Source: Sva-07 sp963710625
GTDB taxonomy: Bacteria > Actinomycetota > Acidimicrobiia > Acidimicrobiales > Ilumatobacteraceae
Length of the DNA: 64,000 bases
Direction: 5' to 3'
NCBI GenBank assembly: GCA_963710625.1
Contig: CAVQBG010000013.1
Span: forward strand, 62,001-126,000
The position numbers and the translations under genes are program-made. Below, in pieces: positions 33,890 through 42,707 of the stretch; the stretch's first letter is position 1, and every line of letters starts with the position of its first letter. A model generated the notes under the pieces. The model ran no database searches, was not told where the DNA came from, and saw only the letters and a list, made by a program, of their open reading frames with translations.

Positions 33890-35299
33890 GTGGCCCGGCG
33901 TCGTACCCTCCGTCTTCGGACGCGCGTCACGCTCTTCTTCGCGTTCATCGCCCTGCTCGCCGGCGTGGTCCTGATCGGCGTCACCTACGGATTCGCACGC
34001 AGCAACCTGCTCGAGGACGACGAGGTCGCGGCGAAACAGCAGGCGTTCTCGAACGCCGACGCCGTCCGCGAGCAGCTCACCGTCGACGCCGACGGGATCG
34101 GGGTGTTCATCGACGACGAACTCCGCACCGACCCGGGCGGGTTCGCCGTGCTCAGCTGGACCGACCCCGCAGCGCCGCGCTCGATCCTCACCGACCTGCG
34201 CCACCCGCTGAGCGACTTCCCGCCCGAACTGGTCGACGCCGTGAGCGACGGCGATCCGGCCACGCAGAACGCCACGATCGACGGGTCCGACTATCTGACC
34301 GTCGGCGTGTACATCGCCGAGTACGACACCGGCTACTACGAGGCATTCCCGCTCGACGACACCGAGTCGACCCTCACCGCGATCCTCACCGCGCTGACAC
34401 TCGGCGCGCTCGGCACACTCGTGCTCGCCGGACTCTTCGGACTCGCCACCAGCCGTCGCCTCCTCCGACCACTCAGCCAGGTCGCCGACGCCGCCGAGGA
34501 GATCGCCTCGGGAGGTCTCGACACGCGCCTCGCGCCCGAGTCCGACCCCGACCTCGACCGCCTCGCCGGTTCGTTCAACGAGATGGCCGACGCCGTCCAG
34601 ACCCGCATCGAACGCGAGGCACGGTTCGCGTCCGATGTCAGCCACGAGCTGCGATCGCCGATCACCGCGCTCTCCGCGGCCGTCGAGGTGCTCGACGCCC
34701 GCCGCGACGAACTCCCGGAACGAACCCAGCAGGCACTCGACGTGGTGGTCAGTCAGGTCCGCCGGTTCGACAGCATGGTGATCGACCTGCTGGAACTCGC
34801 TCGACTCGACGCCGGCGCCACCGACCTCAACGTGGAGGATCTCCGCCTGACCGACGTGACCCGCCGGATCGCCGCGCGGTTCGGCGAACCGGACGTCCCG
34901 ATCGTCGTGGCGAACGGCACGCCCGACGACGTCGCGCTCGACAAGGTGCGCTTCGAACGTATCCTCGGCAACTTGCTCGACAACGCCCGCAACCATGGTG
35001 GAGGTGCCCTCCGGATCGAGCTGACACCGGCCCCCGAACGCCGCTTTCGCCTCGCGGTCGAGGACGGTGGCCCGGGCGTGGCACAGGGCGAACGTGACCG
35101 CATCTTCGAACGCTTCGCCCGCGGCAGCGCCGCGCGACATCGCATCGGCACGGGCCTCGGACTGGCGCTGGTGGCCGAACACACAGCGGCGATGGGTGGC
35201 ACCGCGTGGGTGGAGGACCGCATCGGCGGAGGAGCCCGCTTCCTCGTCGAACTCCCGGCACGGGTCCAGGCGACGCAACACCAGCGGGTGATGTCGTGA
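33890..35299 (+). CDS. Sensor histidine kinase (MtrB-like)
   Basis: A 469-residue membrane sensor kinase. A first transmembrane helix (about residues 14-36) and a second (about 168-192) bracket an extracytoplasmic sensor region. A HAMP domain (RRLLRPLSQVADAAEEI) follows, then the phospho-acceptor histidine in ASDVSHELRSPITAL, and ATPase boxes NLLDNARNHG, VEDGGPGV, FERFARGS and GTGLGLALV. Start GTG 33890 is chosen from AACACT 8 nt upstream; GTG 33872 is an alternative. Together with the GerMN lipoprotein that overlaps its 3' end it resembles MtrB-LpqB. Confidence 0.9.
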   Translation: MARRRTLRLRTRVTLFFAFIALLAGVVLIGVTYGFARSNLLEDDEVAAKQQAFSNADAVREQLTVDADGIGVFIDDELRTDPGGFAVLSWTDPAAPRSILTDLRHPLSDFPPELVDAVSDGDPATQNATIDGSDYLTVGVYIAEYDTGYYEAFPLDDTESTLTAILTALTLGALGTLVLAGLFGLATSRRLLRPLSQVADAAEEIASGGLDTRLAPESDPDLDRLAGSFNEMADAVQTRIEREARFASDVSHELRSPITALSAAVEVLDARRDELPERTQQALDVVVSQVRRFDSMVIDLLELARLDAGATDLNVEDLRLTDVTRRIAARFGEPDVPIVVANGTPDDVALDKVRFERILGNLLDNARNHGGGALRIELTPAPERRFRLAVEDGGPGVAQGERDRIFERFARGSAARHRIGTGLGLALVAEHTAAMGGTAWVEDRIGGGARFLVELPARVQATQHQRVMS

Positions 35300-36036
35300 G
35301 CGGCCGCGACAGCCAGGTCCGCCGGATTCGCCGGATTCGTGTCGTCACGGCCGTGCCGTTGGTGATCGGCGCACTCGCGCTGCTCGCCGCCTGCGGCGTA
35401 CCGACCGGAGCGGACACCTTCAGCGAGATCCCGCCCGACGAGATCCAGTTCGGCCTCGACGCCACCTCGACGACCACGTCGACGACGACCACCACGTCCA
35501 CGGTGCCGGAGCTGCCGCAGACCACGCAGCTCGAGACGACCACGACGATCCGGCTCGAGCCCGCCTTCATCTACTTCCTGTCGCGCGGCCGGCTCCAACC
35601 CGTGACGATCGAGCTGCCCGCCGGTTTCTCGTCCGATCAGGTCGCCGACAAGCTCGAGGAAGGGCCCCCGCCGGACGTCGCGCTCGACACGCTGATCGAG
35701 GACGGCCTGATCGTCAGCTCGGTCGAGTCCGGTGGCGTGCTGACCGTCGATCTGGACGGCGACGTCTTCGACCGGATCCCGAGCACGGAACAGACGGAGG
35801 CGATCGGGCAGATCGTCCTCACGATGACCTCCAGCCTGCGCCTCGTCGGCCAGGTCACCTTCACCCTCGAAGGCGACCCGATTCCGGTGAAGAAGGGCAA
35901 CGGCCTCTCGTCCGGGGCGGGCGAGCCGGTGTCCTTCGACGACTACGCCATCCTGTTGGCCGCACCGCGACCTCAAGCGGTCGAGGATCCCTCGCGGACC
36001 GAGCCGACCGCGCCACCGACGACGCAGGCACCGTGA
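35296..36036 (+). CDS. GerMN-domain lipoprotein (LpqB-like)
   Basis: A 246-residue lipoprotein with an arginine-rich N-terminus, hydrophobic stretch and lipobox LLAACG at about residues 29-34. A threonine/serine-rich linker (TSTTTSTTTTTSTVPELP) precedes a GerMN domain of about 120 residues (FIYFLSRGRLQPVTIELP to VTFTLEGDPIPV), and the tail is proline/threonine-rich. GTG 35296 overlaps the kinase stop. In MtrAB-LpqB systems LpqB modulates the kinase and also has a GerMN domain but is over 500 residues with a propeller domain, missing here. A role as kinase accessory is inferred from the overlap. Confidence 0.82.
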   Translation: MSGRDSQVRRIRRIRVVTAVPLVIGALALLAACGVPTGADTFSEIPPDEIQFGLDATSTTTSTTTTTSTVPELPQTTQLETTTTIRLEPAFIYFLSRGRLQPVTIELPAGFSSDQVADKLEEGPPPDVALDTLIEDGLIVSSVESGGVLTVDLDGDVFDRIPSTEQTEAIGQIVLTMTSSLRLVGQVTFTLEGDPIPVKKGNGLSSGAGEPVSFDDYAILLAAPRPQAVEDPSRTEPTAPPTTQAP

Positions 36037-36048
36037 CCGGCCGGGCGG

Positions 36049-36921
36049 TCAGTAGCCCAACCGCTCCACCCGCTCGGGACGTCGCTGCCAGTCCTTGTCG
36101 ACCTTGACGCGCAGTTCGAGGTACACGCCCTCGGGCAGCTGGGCCCGGGTGCGCTCCCCCACCTGCTTGAGGATCTGACCGCCCTTGCCGATCACCATGC
36201 CCTTCTGGCTGTCGCGCTCGACGAGGATGTCGACGCGGATCCGTGGCCATTCCCACTCGACCACCTGCGTGGCGATCGAGTACGGCAACTCGTCACGGGT
36301 CACCGCGAGCAGCTGCTCGCGAACCAGCTCAGCGACCCAGCGCTCCTCCGGGAGGTCGGACACCTCGTCGTCGGGGAAGTACTTCGGGCCGGGCGGCACC
36401 CGACCGGTCAGGTCGGCGACGAGCGCCGCGATGCCGTCGCCGGTGACCGCCGACACCGGGAAGTAGGCCTGTGCCCCGAGATCGCTCGATGCGGTGAGCA
36501 TCCGCAACACCTGCTCACGACTGGCGATGTCGGTCTTGTTGACGATCACGACCGAGTTGGCGATGTCGATCCGGTCGGCGACCCAACGGTCGCCCTTGCC
36601 GAACGGCGCCGTCGCGTCGAGGACGAGACAGGTGACGTCGACGTCGCCGACGCTGTCGAGGGCGGTGGCGTTGACACGTTCGCCGAGCGCGGTCACCGGC
36701 TTGTGGAGACCGGGGGTGTCGACGAAGACGAGCTGAGTGCCCGGCCTGGTCAGGACCCCCATGATCCGGTGCCGCGTGGTCTGGGGCTTGTCGGACACGA
36801 TGCTGATCTTGCGACCACAGATCGAGTTCACCAGCGACGACTTCCCGACGTTGGGCCGGCCGACGAACGTGACGAAACCCGATCGGTGCTCGGAATCCGG
36901 GCGGCTGGTTTCGTCGGGCAT
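36049..36921 (-). CDS. era: GTPase Era
   Basis: A 290-residue ribosome-assembly GTPase binding 16S rRNA near its 3' end. GTPase motifs are GRPNVGKSS (G1), TTRHRIMG (G2), VDTPGLH (G3), NKTD (G4) and VSAVTG (G5). The C-terminal KH domain includes RVDILVERDSQKGMVIGKGG. Length is normal. It is divergent from the MaoC gene across only 26 bp; CAAACT 6 nt before its ATG is a weak -10 match. The actinobacterial era-recO neighbourhood is split in this genome, with recO 11 kb away. Confidence 0.96.
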   Translation of the reverse strand: MPDETSRPDSEHRSGFVTFVGRPNVGKSSLVNSICGRKISIVSDKPQTTRHRIMGVLTRPGTQLVFVDTPGLHKPVTALGERVNATALDSVGDVDVTCLVLDATAPFGKGDRWVADRIDIANSVVIVNKTDIASREQVLRMLTASSDLGAQAYFPVSAVTGDGIAALVADLTGRVPPGPKYFPDDEVSDLPEERWVAELVREQLLAVTRDELPYSIATQVVEWEWPRIRVDILVERDSQKGMVIGKGGQILKQVGERTRAQLPEGVYLELRVKVDKDWQRRPERVERLGY

Positions 36922-36947
36922 CGGCTCAGTTTGCCAAGCTCGGGGCC
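36922..36947. promoter_or_regulatory. Compact divergent promoter of era and the MaoC gene
   Basis: Within 26 bp CAAACT on the minus strand (36928-36933) precedes era by 6 nt, and CAAGCT on the plus strand (36935-36940) precedes the MaoC gene by 7 nt. Both are one mismatch from TAnnnT. The two hexamers abut without overlap. Confidence 0.4.
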
Positions 36948-37403
36948 ATGACCCGCACGATCAACGGAATCGATGAACTGAAGACCCTCGTCGGCGAGCA
37001 CCTGGGCTACTCCCCGTACGTCGAGATCACCCAGGAGCAGGTGAACACCTTCGCCGACGCCACCGGCGACCACCAGTGGATCCACGTCGACCCCGAACGC
37101 GCGAAGGCGGGTCCGTTCGGTGGGCCGATCGCCCACGGCTACCTCACCCTCTCACTGGGCCCGATGCTGTCGCCGCAGGTGTTCGTCGTCGACGGCATCT
37201 CGATGGGCGTCAACTACGGCGCCGGCAAGATCCGGTTCCCGTCACCCGTGCCGGTCGGCTCGAAGCTGCGGCTCGGAGCCACGCTGATGTCGGTCGAGGA
37301 CGTCGCCGGTGGCGCCCAGGTCACCATGGAGTTCGTCTTCGAGGTCGAGGGTGCGAGCAAGCCGTCGTGCGTCGCCGAGGTGATCTTCCGGTACTACGCG
37401 TGA
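36948..37403 (+). CDS. MaoC-like (R)-enoyl-CoA hydratase
   Basis: A 151-residue hot-dog-fold hydratase that adds water to enoyl-CoA to give (R)-3-hydroxyacyl-CoA. The hydratase 2 motif is ADATGDHQWIHVDPERA, with catalytic Asp and His, followed by GPFGGPIAHGYLTLSL. It is translationally coupled (4-bp overlap) to an acyl-CoA synthetase, so both likely serve a fatty-acid or steroid side-chain degradation route. It resembles the NodN/PhaJ group. Confidence 0.9.
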   Translation: MTRTINGIDELKTLVGEHLGYSPYVEITQEQVNTFADATGDHQWIHVDPERAKAGPFGGPIAHGYLTLSLGPMLSPQVFVVDGISMGVNYGAGKIRFPSPVPVGSKLRLGATLMSVEDVAGGAQVTMEFVFEVEGASKPSCVAEVIFRYYA

Positions 37404-39067
37404 ACGAGCCCGCGGCGGTCGCGCCCGCCGAGTTCAGCTTGGCCGAGGTCCACGAGGCGATCGCCGCGACCCGGCCGGATGCCGACTGTCTCGTCTTCCG
37501 CAACCAGCGGTTCTCGTGGGCCGACATCACCGAACGCACCCGCCGCCTCGCCAACCACCTGATCGGACAGGGCCTCGGGTGTCACGTCGAACGAGCCGAT
37601 CTCGCCGGCCACGAGAGCGGCCAGGACCACCTCGCGATCTACCTGCACAACGGCAACGAGTACCTCGAGGCGATGCTCGGCGCCCTCAAGGCCCGCGTGG
37701 CCTCGCTGAACGTCAACTACCGGTACGTCGCCGAAGAGCTGCTCTATCTGCTGACCGATTCCAACTCCCGTGCCGTCGTCGTGCACTCGGTGTTCACGCC
37801 CACCCTGGCCGAGGTGCTGCCGCAGCTCCCGAACCTCCAGGTGATCCTCCAGGTCCCCGACGAGTCCGGACATCCCCTCCTGCCCGGCGCGGTGTGGTAC
37901 GAGGACGCGCTCGCGGCCGCGTCACCCGAGCGTCCCGACGTCGAGTGGAGCCCCGACGACCTGTACCTGCTCTACACCGGCGGCACCACCGGCATGCCCA
38001 AGGGCGTGATGTGGCGCAACGGCGACGCGATGGTCGAGTGTTTCGGCGGCTCCAAGACTGCGACCTCGATCGAGGAGTTCGTCGCCGCCGCGAGCGCGGG
38101 CACCAAGGCACTCCTCGCTCCGCCGTTCATGCACGGTGCCGGGCACTGGATGAGCTTCCTGACGTGGCTCGCGGGCGGAACCGTGTTCGTGCAGTCGGTG
38201 ACCGACCGGCTCGATCCGACCGACATCTGGTCGCTGGTGGAGCGCGAGCAGGTCAACTTCCTGCTGATCGTCGGCGATGCCTTCGCGCGTCCCCTCCTCG
38301 ACGAGCTCGACGAGCCGACCGGCGGGCGGCCCTACGACCTGTCGTCGCTCAACGTGCTCCTGTCGGGTGGGGCGCCGCTGTCGGCGAACCTGAAGGACGA
38401 GTTCCTCGCGCACCTGCCGACGCTGATGATCGTCGACGGGCTCGGTTCGTCCGAGGCCGGCGGGCAGGTCAGCAAGGTGTCCGTCGGCGGCGGCGCCACC
38501 ACCGGGACGTTCGAGATCGCGCCCGGCAACGTGGTGCTCTCGGCCGATCTCGACCGGGTCCTCGAGGAGGGTGACCCCGAGATCGGCTGGCTCGCGAAGA
38601 CCGGCCGGCTCGCACTCGGCTACCTCGGCGACGCCGACAAGACGGCCCGCACGTACCCGATCGTCGACGGGGTCCGGTATGCCATCCCCGGCGATCGAGC
38701 CCGCCTGCTCGAGGGTGGCATCGTCGAGCTGCACGGCCGCGACTCGGTGACGATCAATTCCGGCGGCGAGAAGATCTTCGCGGAGGAGGTCGAGGCGGCG
38801 ATCAAGTCCCATCCCGGCGTGTACGACTGCGTGGTTGCCGGCCGGCCGAGCGAACGGTGGGGCAACGAGGTGGTGGCGATCGTGCGCGTCCGCGACGGGC
38901 ACGACGTCGACGATGCCGCGCTGCGCGCAGCTGCCTCCGCGCACATCGCCCGGTACAAGCTGCCCAAGGAGATCCGCTACGTCGACGAGATCGTCCGCTC
39001 GCCGAGCGGCAAGGCCGACTACCGGTGGGCCAAGCAGGTCGCCGCGTCGGTGGCGGATCAGCCGTAG
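37400..39067 (+). CDS. Acyl-CoA synthetase (FadD19/FadD17-like)
   Basis: A 555-residue AMP-forming acyl-CoA ligase. The P-loop is LYTGGTTGMPKGVMWR, a signature of the FadD17/FadD19 branch, whose characterised members activate steroid side chains. DGLGSSEAGGQ replaces the usual acyl-adenylate motif, and RDSVTINSGGEKIFAEEVE and the catalytic lysine in RSPSGKADYRW are intact. GTG 37400 overlaps the MaoC stop as GTGA. No other sterol-degradation genes are in the window, so the substrate is open. Confidence 0.88.
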   Translation: MNEPAAVAPAEFSLAEVHEAIAATRPDADCLVFRNQRFSWADITERTRRLANHLIGQGLGCHVERADLAGHESGQDHLAIYLHNGNEYLEAMLGALKARVASLNVNYRYVAEELLYLLTDSNSRAVVVHSVFTPTLAEVLPQLPNLQVILQVPDESGHPLLPGAVWYEDALAAASPERPDVEWSPDDLYLLYTGGTTGMPKGVMWRNGDAMVECFGGSKTATSIEEFVAAASAGTKALLAPPFMHGAGHWMSFLTWLAGGTVFVQSVTDRLDPTDIWSLVEREQVNFLLIVGDAFARPLLDELDEPTGGRPYDLSSLNVLLSGGAPLSANLKDEFLAHLPTLMIVDGLGSSEAGGQVSKVSVGGGATTGTFEIAPGNVVLSADLDRVLEEGDPEIGWLAKTGRLALGYLGDADKTARTYPIVDGVRYAIPGDRARLLEGGIVELHGRDSVTINSGGEKIFAEEVEAAIKSHPGVYDCVVAGRPSERWGNEVVAIVRVRDGHDVDDAALRAAASAHIARYKLPKEIRYVDEIVRSPSGKADYRWAKQVAASVADQP

Positions 39068-39077
39068 CCTCGACCGG

Positions 39078-39797
39078 GTGAACGAACCAGCGACGTCGCG
39101 CCCCTCGTGGGACACCGAGGAGCTTCCGCAAGGCGAGGAGAAGGTCGCCGCGGTGCAGGGAATGTTCGATGCGATCGCGCCGAAGTACGACCGGCTGAAC
39201 CGCATCATCTCGTTCCGTCTCGACGTGCGCTGGCGCAAGCGGGCGGTCCGTGACCTCGCACTTCCGGCGGGCAGCGTCGTGCTCGACCTCGCGAGCGGAA
39301 CCGGTGACCTCTGCATCGATCTCGCGGCGGGCGGCATCCGACCGATCTCGATGGACCTCAGCTTCGGCATGCTCTCGGCCGACCGGTCCGGGGTCCCGCG
39401 GGTGCAGACCGACATCCTGCGCCTCCCGGTGCCGGACTCGTCCGTCGATGGCGTCACCTGCGGGTTCGCGCTGCGCAACCTCCTCGATCTCCCCACGTTC
39501 TTCACGGAGCTGGGACGTGTCGTCCGACCCGGCGGTCGTATCGCACTCCTCGATGTGAGCGTGCCGAGCAACGCGGTGGTCCGGTGGGGCAACGACATCT
39601 ACTTCGGCAAGGTCGTCCCACGCATCGGCGCGCTCCTGTCCGACGGAGCGGCGTACCGCTACCTCCCCAAGAGCGTCGCCTATCTCCCCACGCCCGACGA
39701 GATGCTCGCGTCGCTCGGCGACGCCGGGTTCCACGATGCCACGCATGCGCAGCTGTCGGGCGGCCTCACCCAGTTGATGGTCGCGACACGGTCGTGA
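39078..39797 (+). CDS. menG: Demethylmenaquinone methyltransferase
   Basis: A 239-residue UbiE/MenG-family SAM-dependent methyltransferase performing the last step of menaquinone synthesis. YDRLNRIISFRLDVRWRK, the SAM loop LDLASGTGDL, GFALRNLLDL and YRYLPKSVAYLPTPDEM are family hallmarks. The start is GTG 39078, 7 nt after TAGCCT, so the gene has its own leaderless promoter despite lying 10 bp behind the acyl-CoA synthetase. Its stop overlaps the start of menF. Confidence 0.94.
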   Translation: MNEPATSRPSWDTEELPQGEEKVAAVQGMFDAIAPKYDRLNRIISFRLDVRWRKRAVRDLALPAGSVVLDLASGTGDLCIDLAAGGIRPISMDLSFGMLSADRSGVPRVQTDILRLPVPDSSVDGVTCGFALRNLLDLPTFFTELGRVVRPGGRIALLDVSVPSNAVVRWGNDIYFGKVVPRIGALLSDGAAYRYLPKSVAYLPTPDEMLASLGDAGFHDATHAQLSGGLTQLMVATRS

Positions 39798-41020
39798 TGC
39801 GCGCGGTCACCCGCCCGCTCGCCGCGTACGTCGACGGCGTCATCGACCTCAACGACGTCGCCGGAAGCGACGGGTATCTGTTCGTGCGCAATGCGGTCGG
39901 TCTCGCAGGGCGAGGCGTGGCCACGCGTGTGCCGATCGACGAGGCCGTCGCCGTGCTCGACTCGATCGACCACCACGACGCGGCGGGTGTGCCGAACACC
40001 GGGCCGGTGGCGCTCGGCTCGCTTCCCTTCGTCCCCGGCGCCCCGGCTGAACTGGCGATTCCCCGCATCCTGGTCCGCAAACTCGCCAACGGCACCACCG
40101 TGGTCACCACGGTCAGCGGCGACGCGCAGCTCGACCAGTCCGACGCTGACGTCCGAGCGGCACTGCGGCCGAGGCTGGAGGAATCGCCGAGCGCCGCCAG
40201 TTGGACGATCGATCCGGGGGTCGAGGTCGAGCGGTATCTCCGGGCCGTCACCGACGCACGGGACGCCGTGCGCGCCGGTGTGCTCACGAAGGCCGTGATC
40301 GCACGGCCGATCGTCGTGCGGTCGAGCGCGCCGATCGACGTCGGTGCCGTGCTGAAGCGTCTGCGGGCGAGCTTCGGATCGAGCTACCGGTTCTCGATCG
40401 ACGGCTTCATCGGCGCGTCCCCGGAGCTCCTCGTGGAAGTCGACGGGCCGGTCGTCCGCTCGCATCCGCTCGCGGGGACGGCACCGCGCACCGGCGATGT
40501 CGACAACGACGCCCGCATCGCCGCGTCGCTGATCGCGAGCACCAAGAACCAGATCGAGCACCGGATCGTGATCGACGTCGTCCACGACACGCTGCTGCCG
40601 TGGGCGAGCTACCTCGACTGGGAACCGGAGCCGTCGATCGTCACCGTCGCCAACGTCCAGCACCTCGGGACGCGGATGGAGGGCATGCTGTCGCAGCCGG
40701 GCCCGACCGTGGTGGAGTTGGTGCGGGCGCTCTCGCCGACGCCCGCGCTCGGCGGCCACCCACGCGACGCGGCGATCGAGCTGATCCAGGACGTCGAAGG
40801 CTTCGAACGCGGGCGGTACGGCGGTGCTGTCGGCTGGGTCGATGCCGCAGGCAACGGCACCTGGGCGGTCGCGATCCGGTGTGCAGAGCTCGCCGATGAT
40901 CGGCGCAGCGCGCGCCTGGTGGCCGGGGGCGGCATCGTCGCCGACAGCGACCCGCTCGCCGAACTCGCCGAAACCCAGGCGAAGTTCCAGGCGATGCTCG
41001 GCGCGATCGTGCGCCCCTGA
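39797..41020 (+). CDS. menF: Isochorismate synthase
   Basis: A 407-residue chorismate-utilising enzyme converting chorismate to isochorismate, the entry to menaquinone synthesis. The C-terminal catalytic domain carries KAVIARPIVVRS, FIGASPELLVEV, HPLAGTAPRTG, STKNQIEHRIVIDVV, VQHLGTRMEG, LSPTPALGGHPRDAA and RYGGAVGWVDAAGNG. The ATG at 39797 shares one base with the menG stop; GTG 39794 is an alternative. It ends with TGA directly against the TCA (reverse stop) of menD, with no bases between. Confidence 0.93.
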   Translation: MRAVTRPLAAYVDGVIDLNDVAGSDGYLFVRNAVGLAGRGVATRVPIDEAVAVLDSIDHHDAAGVPNTGPVALGSLPFVPGAPAELAIPRILVRKLANGTTVVTTVSGDAQLDQSDADVRAALRPRLEESPSAASWTIDPGVEVERYLRAVTDARDAVRAGVLTKAVIARPIVVRSSAPIDVGAVLKRLRASFGSSYRFSIDGFIGASPELLVEVDGPVVRSHPLAGTAPRTGDVDNDARIAASLIASTKNQIEHRIVIDVVHDTLLPWASYLDWEPEPSIVTVANVQHLGTRMEGMLSQPGPTVVELVRALSPTPALGGHPRDAAIELIQDVEGFERGRYGGAVGWVDAAGNGTWAVAIRCAELADDRRSARLVAGGGIVADSDPLAELAETQAKFQAMLGAIVRP

Positions 41021-42673
41021 TCAGCCGAGGGCCGCCGCGACCGCCGCGTGCAACTGCGCGTGCACCTCGACGTTGTGGCGACGATCGGTCGGCACGACGC
41101 ACACCCACGGACCCGGCCGGGAGAGCTGGTCGACGAGTTCGTCGACCGCCTGCACCGTGCGGGCCTCCAGGCCGTGCGCGGTCGCGAGCGCCACGACGTC
41201 GACGCCCAGGGGCGTGCCGAACAGCAACTCGAAGCGGTCGTGATCGAGGGCGGTCGCCTGCGGCAGGAACGAGAAGATCCCGCCGCCATCGTTGTCGACC
41301 ACCACGATGCGGAGATCGGCGTCGCGGCTGTGCAACGCGATCAGCGCACTGCTGTCGTGCACGAATGCAAGATCGCCGACCAGCACGAACGACGTCGAGC
41401 CGACGAGTGCTCGACCCAACGCCGTCGACACGACACCATCGATGCCGTTGGCGCCACGGTTGGCGTGCGCGCTCGCACGCGGGCCGCCGAACCACTCCAG
41501 GTCGCGAACCGGCATCGACGACGACACCGTCAACTCCGCATCGGCGGGTAGGTGGTCGGCGAGCGACCGCGCGACCCCCGGTTCGGTGAGCTCGTCGAAC
41601 TCGTCGAGCATCCGCACGATCGCCCCGTCAGCGCGGCGGTCCGCCTCGGTCCACGCATCGAGCCACCCGTCGGCCTGCCCGGATCCGATCGCGGAACGCA
41701 CGGCGTCCAGCGAGCAGACGGCGGCGACGTCGTGGTCGGGATCGATCACACCGGGCCCGCCGACCTGGACCAGGACCGCGCCGTTCGCCGTCGCGCGAGC
41801 GGTCCACTGCGCGAGAACCTTCGAGGCAGCAGGACGGCCGATCCGGACGATCGCGTCCGGGAGATGTGACGATGCGAACGGCTCGTGACGCAGGATCGAG
41901 TCGGCCGAGGTGATCGACCCGCCGAGCGGACGAACGGTGGAGATGGGATCGGCGATCAGCGGCCAGCCGGTCGCTCGTTGCAGCGCCAGGACCTCCGCGC
42001 GGTCGACGCCGCTGCGGCCTCCGACGAGGATCACACCGCGCCCGCAGTCGAGCCCGCTCGGGGTGGCGTCGAGTCGACGGGTCGCCGTCGTGGGCACGGG
42101 ACGCTCCACGGCGTCCGGAAGCGGCCCGGCGGTTCCCACCAGGGGTTCCCGGAAGGCGAGATTCAACTGGACCGGCCCAGCCTTGGCGTGTGCCCACGCG
42201 TCGACCGCCAGCTCCCGCCAGAGGCTCGACTCGGCCAGCTCCGGCACGCCGGGATCGCGGGACCACACCGCATGGCGGCCGTACAGGTCGACCTGATCGA
42301 TCGTCTGGGGGGCGCCGACGCCGCGCAGTTCCTCGGGACGGTCGGCGGTCAGGACGATCATCGGCACCTCCGACAGCCCCGCCTCCACCACCGCTGGAGT
42401 GAAGTTGGCCGCCGCCGTCCCGCTGGTGCACAGCAGCAGTGCCGGATCGCCGTCGAGGCCGATGCCGAGGGCCACGAACGCGGCCGAACGCTCGTCGTGC
42501 ACCACGTGCACCCCGATCTCGCGTCGCTCGGCCAGCGCCAGGGCCATCGGCGTGGAGCGGGATCCCGGTGCGACAACGGCCTGCGTGACGCCCAGGCGGA
42601 TCCACTCGTCGACGAGGGTGGCACAGAACGTCGCCTGGACGTCTTCGGGAGGAGGAACCGCGGCGCCGACCAT
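41021..42673 (-). CDS. menD: 2-succinyl-5-enolpyruvyl-6-hydroxy-3-cyclohexene-1-carboxylate synthase
   Basis: A 550-residue thiamine-diphosphate enzyme joining isochorismate with 2-oxoglutarate. ATLVDEWIRLGVTQAVVAPGSRSTPMAL marks the N-terminal PYR domain (SRSTPM being diagnostic), TSGTAAANFTPAVVEA follows, and the ThDP-binding PP domain has VGDLAFVHDSSAL and VVVDNDGGGIFSFLPQA. The start at ATG 42673 is chosen because TATCGT lies 9 nt upstream and the family begins here; an upstream ATG at 42748 would overlap the divergent gene. It runs against menF. Confidence 0.95.
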   Translation of the reverse strand: MVGAAVPPPEDVQATFCATLVDEWIRLGVTQAVVAPGSRSTPMALALAERREIGVHVVHDERSAAFVALGIGLDGDPALLLCTSGTAAANFTPAVVEAGLSEVPMIVLTADRPEELRGVGAPQTIDQVDLYGRHAVWSRDPGVPELAESSLWRELAVDAWAHAKAGPVQLNLAFREPLVGTAGPLPDAVERPVPTTATRRLDATPSGLDCGRGVILVGGRSGVDRAEVLALQRATGWPLIADPISTVRPLGGSITSADSILRHEPFASSHLPDAIVRIGRPAASKVLAQWTARATANGAVLVQVGGPGVIDPDHDVAAVCSLDAVRSAIGSGQADGWLDAWTEADRRADGAIVRMLDEFDELTEPGVARSLADHLPADAELTVSSSMPVRDLEWFGGPRASAHANRGANGIDGVVSTALGRALVGSTSFVLVGDLAFVHDSSALIALHSRDADLRIVVVDNDGGGIFSFLPQATALDHDRFELLFGTPLGVDVVALATAHGLEARTVQAVDELVDQLSRPGPWVCVVPTDRRHNVEVHAQLHAAVAAALG

Positions 42674-42707
42674 CGACACGAGACGATAGGCGCGTACCGT
42701 GTCGAAC
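42674..42707. promoter_or_regulatory. Compact divergent promoter of menD and the DsbA-family gene
   Basis: TATCGT on the minus strand (42683-42688) precedes menD by 9 nt; TACCGT on the plus strand (42695-42700) precedes the DsbA-family ATG by 7 nt. The whole 34-bp gap contains little else. Confidence 0.5.

Noticed and set aside
42699..42707. GTG at 42699 as start of the DsbA-family gene
   Set aside because: It overlaps the end of the TACCGT hexamer, so a transcript from that promoter would begin after it.
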